Assembly: GCA_938008535.1 (NCBI GenBank)
Contig: CALLKF010000179.1
Span: 1 to 11,780 of the forward strand
DNA length: 11,780 nucleotides
Direction of reading: 5' to 3'
From: an uncultured Saprospirales bacterium
Lineage (GTDB): Bacteria > Bacteroidota > Bacteroidia > Chitinophagales > JADIYW01
The number at the start of each line of letters is the position of its first letter. Within the stretch, counting starts at the first letter, position 1. Below the pieces are notes generated by a model. That model was not told where the DNA came from and did no database searches. It was given only the letters and a program-made list of their open reading frames with translations. This document shows positions 7,544 to 11,780 of the stretch, piece after piece. Both the position numbers and the translations under genes were made by a program.

Positions 7544-7696
7544 CCACTTAAGAAACATAAGATTTAAAATTCTATTATCAGATGAAATCAAAAGACATTA
7601 ATAGTAAAAAACGAAGAAAACTTAGCTTTCTACCTATTCTGATTTTGTCTTTATCAGCTTTAAACATTGCTACAGTTCCTTAAGTTTCTTAAGTGG
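7544..7696. repeat. 153-bp palindromic element 2 (MITE- or REP-like)
   Basis: The 18-bp terminal arms (7544-7561 and 7679-7696) are inverted repeats with one mismatch; the outer end is CCACTTAAGAAAC. The outer nine bases (CCACTTAAG) and the adjoining right-flank TAAAA are shared with element 1. The interior is AT-rich, differs from element 1 and has no ORF. It sits between the nucleotidyltransferase stop and the start of the DUF481-like gene, so it probably contributes to, or displaces, the latter's promoter region. Confidence 0.75.
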
Positions 7697-7707
7697 TAAA
7701 ATTTCTA

Positions 7708-8601
7708 TTAGATAGAAAGTTTCTCTGGATAAATTCCTTCTTTTATTTTATTTCTAAGTGCAGTAATCACCAACTCTTTTTCTTCTGAATAGGTAACGCC
7801 ACACCAGTCTTTTCCATCTGGTAAGAGTTGTACTTTTATTTTTCCTTCGTTCATCATTTTAGACACCACTGTTGGAATTAAAAACTCAGCTTTGGGCTCG
7901 TTTTTATTGGCTTCGTAGAAAGTATTCCATTGATTTTCCAACTCATCAAACAAGAAGCAAGTGAAACCCCAAAAATTCATGGAAGCAAAACTATTGAATG
8001 GAATTTGCGTGTAAGATTGATCATCGTTTTCATTACGCAAAACGTTGTCAAAGAAATCAATTTTTGTCAACTCTGTAATGGATTCCAGTTCGTTGTTTTC
8101 ATTGAGTTTGCAAACACCACGCGAAACGGTTCCGATATCAGACAAGGTATTTTCTAACGGATAACCAACTAAAGAAAATTTGTTTTCGTTGTTGTCTAAT
8201 TTAGATAAGAAGTTGTGCATGGAAACGTATGCTTCTCTGCCATAAAAATCATCTGCATTGATACAAACAAACGGATTTTTTATAAACTCTTTCGTTGCTA
8301 AAATTGCCTGACCAGTGCCCCAAGGTTTGGTGCGTTCCGGATTGGCATTTGCCGGTGGCTGTTGTATGGCATATTGCACTTTTACTTTGCCTTGCCAGAT
8401 TTCCTGCATGTGCGCATCCATCAAATCCACCAAATCTTTTCTGGTAATAATGACTACATCTGAAAAACCTGCTGTGATGGCATCGTAGATGGCGTAATCC
8501 ATCAGCCACTCTCCGCTTGGACCAAAACTGTCCGCTTGTTTCACGCCGCCATATCTGCTGCCAATACCAGCAGCCATAATTACTAAAGTTGTATTACTCA
8601 T
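7708..8601 (-). CDS. Sugar-phosphate-type nucleotidyltransferase (NTP_transferase family)
   Basis: The 297-residue protein has a nucleotide-diphosphosugar fold. Residues 9-22 (MAAGIGSRYGGVKQ) are the glycine-rich nucleotide-binding loop, a variant of GxGTR. GPSGEWLMDYAIYDA (27-41) follows. KPWGTGQA (92-99) is the second nucleotide-contact region, and INADDFYG (114-121) carries the metal-binding aspartates. Enzymes of this group join a sugar phosphate to an NTP to make an NDP-sugar; which sugar and base cannot be read here. The substitution of Ser for Thr and the YGGVKQ in place of a xxTxxxPK pattern put it in a clade apart from classical RmlA and GalU. It lies 75 bp downstream of the cation transporter gene in the same direction but has its own promoter box. 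Confidence 0.8.
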   Translation of the reverse strand: MSNTTLVIMAAGIGSRYGGVKQADSFGPSGEWLMDYAIYDAITAGFSDVVIITRKDLVDLMDAHMQEIWQGKVKVQYAIQQPPANANPERTKPWGTGQAILATKEFIKNPFVCINADDFYGREAYVSMHNFLSKLDNNENKFSLVGYPLENTLSDIGTVSRGVCKLNENNELESITELTKIDFFDNVLRNENDDQSYTQIPFNSFASMNFWGFTCFLFDELENQWNTFYEANKNEPKAEFLIPTVVSKMMNEGKIKVQLLPDGKDWCGVTYSEEKELVITALRNKIKEGIYPEKLSI

Positions 8602-8605
8602 AGCG

Positions 8606-8613
8606 CAAAGATA
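8606..8613 (-). promoter_or_regulatory. -7 promoter box of the nucleotidyltransferase gene
   Basis: On the minus strand this reads TATCTTTG, an exact TAnnTTTG match, ending only 4 nt before the ATG at 8601. A start about 5-7 nt downstream would fall at or next to the start codon, so the transcript may be leaderless or nearly so. A -33 element is not obvious. Confidence 0.55.
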
Positions 8614-8676
8614 AAGTAAAGTTTGATTTTTTTGAATGAATGATTTGATAAAATAATTTGCAAGAAAAGAAGTTTT

Positions 8677-9669
8677 CTACAACTCGTCGGCTTTGTGTTT
8701 TTGGTTGGATGAAATATTTTCGACGTTCCATTCAATCTTTTTCACAAAGTCATGTTTTCTGACTGCGCAATCTGTTTTGGTGCATACTTTACACGAGAAA
8801 TCTAAGCAGCCATCGGTATGCACAAATAACTCCACGCTATCGCCAAAATTTTCTCTGACAATATCTTCTAATGCTTTTACTTCATCGTGTCCCTGATGTA
8901 TATTTAGATACCATGGAATGGTGATGTGGCAATCTAAATGAATGACGCTGCCATATTTTATGATGCGCAGATTGTGCAAATCAATCCAGTTGGCTCTGCG
9001 TTTTTCATTTAACACTTTAATTACTTTTTCTAATAATTCATTATCGGCTTCGTCCATGATGCCAGCAATAGAACTGCGTAAGATTTTATAACCAGCTACT
9101 ACTATGATAAAGGCAAAAACTAATGCCACTGCACTATCTATCCAAGAAAAACCTAAGAAATATAAGAGCACCAAACCGACCAATACGCCAATGGTTGCGT
9201 AGGTATCTGACTGCATGTGTTTGCCTGCTGCAATTAATGGCAATGAATTATTTTGTGTGCCGCGTTTTACAGAGTAAAAGCCAACAATATAATTGATTAT
9301 TGCGGTTACCAACACTAACAAAATTCCATAATCGAGTTTCTCGATGGTGTGTGGATGTTTTAAATTTTTGATGGCTTCGTACACAATTATAAACGCGGAA
9401 ACAATCATGAGTGTGCCTTCGACCGCTGCCGAAATAAACTCTGCGCGGCCATGACCATAAGGATGATCTTCATCGCGCGGTTTGGAAGAAAGGTATAAAC
9501 TGTACAAACCAACAAAGCCAGCAATAACATTAATGGTGTACTCTAAGGCATCGGTTAGGATAGCTACGGAATTGGTTAAATACCATGCAACAATTTTAAT
9601 GATAAACAACACCACAATAACTGCGGTGAGTTTTTTTTGTATCGCAAAATTCTTTTCGGCAACAGACAT
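8677..9669 (-). CDS. Cation diffusion facilitator (CDF) family transporter with Cys-rich tail
   Basis: CDF proteins export divalent metals (Zn, Fe, Mn, Co) in exchange for protons. The 330-residue protein has about six membrane helices in residues 12-200, the family motif DEDHPYGHGRAEFIS (66-80), and a cytoplasmic C-terminal domain from about 205. The TM5 half of the transport site is canonical: H151 and D155 (HMQSD). The TM2 half, where families usually have HxxxD or DxxxD, reads E43-YTI-N47. The tail contains C288-x4-C293-x2-C296-x4-C301 with nearby H284 and H306, a possible extra metal-binding site. From memory, E/N variants with a Cys-rich tail occur in other Bacteroidota CDFs, so this is probably a subfamily rather than a broken gene. 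The metal cannot be assigned. It probably leads a two-gene unit with the nucleotidyltransferase. Confidence 0.85.
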   Translation of the reverse strand: MSVAEKNFAIQKKLTAVIVVLFIIKIVAWYLTNSVAILTDALEYTINVIAGFVGLYSLYLSSKPRDEDHPYGHGRAEFISAAVEGTLMIVSAFIIVYEAIKNLKHPHTIEKLDYGILLVLVTAIINYIVGFYSVKRGTQNNSLPLIAAGKHMQSDTYATIGVLVGLVLLYFLGFSWIDSAVALVFAFIIVVAGYKILRSSIAGIMDEADNELLEKVIKVLNEKRRANWIDLHNLRIIKYGSVIHLDCHITIPWYLNIHQGHDEVKALEDIVRENFGDSVELFVHTDGCLDFSCKVCTKTDCAVRKHDFVKKIEWNVENISSNQKHKADEL

Positions 9670-9688
9670 GGTTCTTTTGATTCTGTTC

Positions 9689-9696
9689 CAAAAATA
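9689..9696 (-). promoter_or_regulatory. Candidate -7 promoter box of the CDF transporter gene
   Basis: On the minus strand this reads TATTTTTG, fitting TAnnTTTG, about 19 nt upstream of the ATG at 9669. The implied 5' leader is about 13 nt. No clear -33 element was seen. Confidence 0.45.
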
Positions 9697-9784
9697 AGCA
9701 TTGGTTTTGGTTGTTTTATTTATTTTTTATAAAATAGAAATGCTAGGAAGCCGCAGCAACAGATTTAATTAATGACAAAATTTA

Positions 9785-10177
9785 TTGAATAGACTTGTTT
9801 TGCTACTGCTTATGTTAAAAAAATGCATGGTCTCCGCACAAATGAAGATGGCTTCCGCACAAATGATGATGGCGTCCGCACAAATGATGATGACGTCCGC
9901 ACAAATGAAGATGGCGTCCGCACAAATGGTGATGGCTTCCGCACAAATGATGATGGTGTCCGCACAAATGATGATGGTGTCCGCACAAATGAAGATGGCG
10001 TCCGCACAAATGATGATGGCTTCCGCACAAATGGTGATGGCGTCCGCACAAATGGTGATGGCGTCCGCACAAATGGTGATGGCTTCCGCACAAATGATGA
10101 TGGCTTCCGCACAAATGAAGATGGCTTCCGCGCGAAGTTTATTTGCTTTTCGTCTGAATAAGGTTTTACAAGATTAA
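9785..10177 (+). CDS. Doubtful ORF over the 21-bp repeats, (M-x-M-x-S-A-Q)n
   Basis: A TTG at 9785 would begin a 130-residue product: MNRLVLLLLMLKKCMVSAQ, then fourteen heptads of form M-[K/M/V]-M-[A/T/V]-S-A-Q, then SLFAFRLNKVLQD. The first 19 residues look like a short signal peptide ending in the SAQ common in this phylum, although KKC inside the hydrophobic stretch is atypical. Arguments against coding are strong: overlapping frames are equally open, the variable bases are not concentrated at third codon positions, there is no promoter box, and the heptad has no known fold. A second plus frame from 9823 (heptads RTN-x-D-G-[F/V]) is no better. It is listed because a TTG start is used by other genes here. 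Confidence 0.2.
   Translation: MNRLVLLLLMLKKCMVSAQMKMASAQMMMASAQMMMTSAQMKMASAQMVMASAQMMMVSAQMMMVSAQMKMASAQMMMASAQMVMASAQMVMASAQMVMASAQMMMASAQMKMASARSLFAFRLNKVLQD
9842..10135. repeat. 21-bp tandem repeat array (minisatellite), 14 units
   Basis: Fourteen contiguous 21-bp units follow a partial leading unit that ends at 9841. Read on the plus strand, each unit is ATG, a variable triplet (AAG, ATG or GTG), ATG, a second variable triplet (GCT, GCG, ACG or GTG), then TCCGCACAA. All other positions are invariant until the last unit, which ends CGCGAAG instead of CACAAs final bases. There are no spacers. The array is more GC-rich than its surroundings. Because 21 is divisible by three and the unit lacks stops, five of six frames are open. 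It lies in a 730-bp stretch without a conventional gene. Confidence 0.97.
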
Positions 10178-10236
10178 CGGATTTGGGGATTTCGTGTTTT
10201 GTTTTATTTTATAAGTTATAAACTTTAGGAACGATG

Positions 10237-10282
10237 CGGCGAATTCGGAGATGCTTCGTGAGGTGACGAGAATACTTCGCCG
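10237..10282. repeat. Nested inverted repeat, CGGCGAA / TTCGCCG
   Basis: Perfect 7-bp arms at 10237-10243 (CGGCGAA) and 10276-10282 (TTCGCCG) enclose a second, weaker stem (TTCGT at 10255-10259 with ACGAG at 10266-10270, one T-G pair). It could form a branched hairpin in RNA or simply be a REP-type sequence. It is not followed by a T-run, so it is not a standard terminator. Confidence 0.5.
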
Positions 10283-10348
10283 AGATTGGGTTGTTGGATT
10301 AGTGGATTTCGGGTTGCCAATGTGACGCCGAGCCAAGTTTAATCAATA

Positions 10349-10379
10349 GACACAGGTCATCATGCGGAAGACCTGCGCC
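10349..10379 (-). terminator. Minus-strand RNA hairpin downstream of the 64-codon ORF
   Basis: Read on the minus strand, GGCGCAGGTC (10379-10370) can pair with GACCTGTGTC (10358-10349). This gives a continuous 10-bp stem with two G-U pairs and an 11-nt loop. On the plus strand the same two positions become A-C mismatches, so the structure suits transcripts coming leftward from the genes at 10400-11569, about 20 nt past the last stop. There is no strong U-run after it, so it may stabilise the 3' end or be a repeat rather than a true intrinsic terminator. Confidence 0.4.
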
Positions 10380-10399
10380 AGATTTGAAAAACTAAACAT

Positions 10400-10594
10400 T
10401 TAATCTTTGCCAACGTAAATTATCTTTTCTACTACATCGTTTATAGAAAATAATGTATGTTTTGGTTGCTTACCGAAATAAATATTTAAGCCATCAGAAA
10501 CACTTTTATCGTTAAAAGGAAATTCATCTTGTCCAGTATTTTTATAGACAAGATATAATTTTTCTATTCTATTTTTTTTAGCTTCTGAAAGCAT
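10400..10594 (-). CDS. Hypothetical 64-residue protein
   Basis: It has no signal peptide or membrane segment and no family that I recognise. The sequence is a charged N-terminal helix (MLSEAKKNRIEKLYLVYKN) followed by a mixed segment with GLNIYFGKQPKH and INDVVEKIIYVGKD. It starts at ATG 10594, with an in-frame TGA a few codons upstream, so it is not an obvious fragment of a longer ORF. It begins 30 nt after the stop of the exported protein gene, in the same direction, and is probably co-transcribed with it. A hairpin lies about 20 nt beyond its stop. Coding is plausible but unproven. Confidence 0.5.
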   Translation of the reverse strand: MLSEAKKNRIEKLYLVYKNTGQDEFPFNDKSVSDGLNIYFGKQPKHTLFSINDVVEKIIYVGKD

Positions 10595-10624
10595 TTAGAT
10601 GCTGCTTTATGAATCAAAAATTAC

Positions 10625-11569
10625 TTACCATTTTTCATCAGTAACATCTTCTCCTTTTTGTTTCTTTCTCATATCTGATAATGGGAATGACATTTTTTCA
10701 GGAATATCTTCAAAAATTCCTAATACTTCGCCAAGTTTACCACTTTTATAACCTTCGATGTAATTAAATATTTGAATAGCTGCTTGATTTTGGTAATTTG
10801 CCATCATTAATGTTGACATATCTTTTGATGCTAAATTAAATAAAGTTTCTAAGGTTGGTGATTCTGAATTATCTTTAGGTACAAATATAAAATCATGTAG
10901 TCTAATTTTATATCTATTTTCTTTACAATAAATTGTACAATTAAATACCATTGCTCCAGTCCATTGCCCAGTGTTTCTTACATAAGTAAAAGGAAATGAA
11001 AGTCTTCTATCAACATTTTTTTGTTCATCATTTGCTTTAATAATATTTTCTTTTTGTCCCAAGCTTTCAAAACTTGATAATACGTATTTTGCTTTTTCAT
11101 ACAATATATCTGTAGAACCTTTTAAATTAACTACTGTGTCCCAAACTATTAAATCCTTATCATTTCTAGGTAAAATGCAATCTTTACAAACACCGTTCCA
11201 TGCGCTAATTTTATGTTTTATAGTTACAATTGGTCGTTTGTATATTCCATTTACATAACATTTTTCAGCATCTACATTGCCGTCTGGTAAAAACCAAGTG
11301 CAACAACCATCTAGTTTTTTTGCAGCTTTATCAAACCATTTTCCAGAAAATGATTTTTTGCCATTCATTTTATATTCTATAAATGTTTCATCAGGTTGAT
11401 AGATTCTGTATGCAGTGGCTTCTTTTTCACTACTTACAATTTCGCTTTTATCGTTAATGAATTCTTTTGTTATATCATTATTGTTTGATAAATTTAATTT
11501 AGCAAATGTTTTAGATGACAATAAAATTGTCAAGATTGTAAATATTGATAATATCGAATACTTTTTCAT
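10625..11569 (-). CDS. Exported protein with MORN-like N-terminal segment and probable DUF4468-like domain
   Basis: The 314-residue protein starts with a signal peptide (MKKYSILSIFTILTILLSSKTFA). Residues 54-110 look like toxin/MORN-type beta-hairpins, with ETFIEYKMNGKKSFSGKWF and GCCTWFLPDGNVDAEKCYVNG. Residues about 145-230 (VVNLKGSTDILYEKAKYVLSSF, then TGAMVFNCTIYCKENRYKIRLHDFIFVP) resemble DUF4468, a TBP-like fold common in exported Bacteroidota proteins of unknown role. Seven cysteines (89, 90, 104, 128, 131, 211, 215) suggest disulphides after export. The C-terminus is charged and probably flexible. The DUF4468 assignment is by pattern and memory. No promoter box was found upstream. The 64-residue ORF follows after 30 nt. 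Confidence 0.7.
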   Translation of the reverse strand: MKKYSILSIFTILTILLSSKTFAKLNLSNNNDITKEFINDKSEIVSSEKEATAYRIYQPDETFIEYKMNGKKSFSGKWFDKAAKKLDGCCTWFLPDGNVDAEKCYVNGIYKRPIVTIKHKISAWNGVCKDCILPRNDKDLIVWDTVVNLKGSTDILYEKAKYVLSSFESLGQKENIIKANDEQKNVDRRLSFPFTYVRNTGQWTGAMVFNCTIYCKENRYKIRLHDFIFVPKDNSESPTLETLFNLASKDMSTLMMANYQNQAAIQIFNYIEGYKSGKLGEVLGIFEDIPEKMSFPLSDMRKKQKGEDVTDEKW

Positions 11570-11695
11570 TGTGTTATTTTTTATTGTGTTTAAAATGAAT
11601 TTGTGATATGATGTTTGTTATATTTTTAAAAGTTCTTTCGATAGAGATTTTAATGCAATAAAATTCCATTTTTCTTTGCTTCTAAAAACATAATC
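11570..11695. other. AT-rich intergenic gap
   Basis: The sequence between the exported protein start and the stop of the gene at the right edge is AT-rich. No hairpin, promoter box or repeat was recognised in it. Confidence 0.4.
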
Positions 11696-11779
11696 TTATT
11701 TTACTTCGCCATCAAAATAGCAATCTTGAATGTCAACATTTTTTAAAATTAAAGTAGTGTTGTTCAATTTTACACTGAT
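11696..11779 (-). CDS. C-terminal end of a gene running in from the right edge (partial)
   Basis: One minus-strand frame stays open from the window edge to a TAA at 11698-11696 and encodes ISVKLNNTTLILKNVD then IQDCYFDGEVK, a plausible beta-rich C-terminus. The two other minus frames hit stops early. With only 27 codons the family cannot be named. It lies upstream of, and in the same direction as, the exported protein gene. Confidence 0.4.
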   Translation of the reverse strand: MSVKLNNTTLILKNVDIQDCYFDGEVK

Positions 11780-11780
11780 T

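Larger units (their letters stand above)
10178..10399. other. Noncoding gap with two short inverted repeats
   Basis: Nothing here looks like a gene. It contains two inverted repeats (10237-10282 and 10349-10379), and several GC-richer words (GATGCTTCGTGAGG, GACGCCGAGCC) that stand out from the AT-rich background and resemble, from memory, dispersed extragenic repeats of Bacteroidota. Confidence 0.5.

Noticed and set aside
8249..8509. Minus-strand ORF of 86 codons with His/Cys-rich sequence
   Set aside because: It is a shifted frame inside the nucleotidyltransferase gene, whose own frame has all expected motifs.
9810..10114. Minus-strand repeat proteins (His-rich CGSHHHL heptads and VRTPSSF heptads)
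   Set aside because: They arise automatically because the 21-bp unit has no stop in any minus frame. There is no signal peptide, promoter or supported start, and the His-rich look comes from the repeated ATG triplets on the other strand.
9842..10135. CRISPR array
   Set aside because: The repeats are directly contiguous 21-mers with no spacers and no cas genes nearby.

Overview
The window looks like the end of a contig from a low-GC member of the Bacteroidota. The evidence is the gene content (OstA-like/LptD pair, Bacteroidota-style MCE protein, DUF4468-like protein), start regions with the TAnnTTTG promoter box instead of Shine-Dalgarno motifs, signal peptides ending in ..SQ or ..AQ, and dispersed palindromic repeats of the kind I associate with this phylum. 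The first 15 bases are not genomic: they match the 3' end of the Illumina TruSeq read-1 adapter, so the left edge is an assembly or trimming artefact. No rRNA, tRNA, CRISPR array, transposase or phage gene was seen.

Bases 16-5604 are an outer-membrane biogenesis block. A truncated lptD-like gene runs leftward. Diverging from it, with only about 37 bp between the chosen starts, is a rightward set: an N-acetylmuramoyl-L-alanine amidase with a SPOR-like tail, an MCE/MlaD-family lipid-transport protein and a long OstA/LptA-like protein. Together they would supply the LPS bridge and LPS insertion, phospholipid trafficking and peptidoglycan remodelling. Three of these four genes appear to start with TTG.

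Bases 5605-7707 hold two leftward genes. One is a membrane enzyme strikingly like animal steroid 5-alpha-reductases, the other a DUF481-type outer-membrane beta-barrel. The pair is bracketed by two related palindromic elements (5648-5782 and 7544-7696), and degenerate periodic repeats lie between the two genes.

Bases 7708-9669 carry a leftward pair: a cation diffusion facilitator with an unusual metal site, followed by a sugar-phosphate-type nucleotidyltransferase. Both have TAnnTTTG boxes very close to their starts.

Bases 9670-10399 contain no convincing conventional gene. They hold a 14-copy, 21-bp tandem repeat that is open in five of six frames, then two short inverted repeats. One of these forms a better RNA hairpin on the minus strand, where it follows the next genes.

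Bases 10400-11780 are more AT-rich by eye. They carry a leftward exported protein with a probable DUF4468-like domain, a 64-residue hypothetical protein downstream of it, and the apparent last 27 codons of another leftward gene at the right edge.
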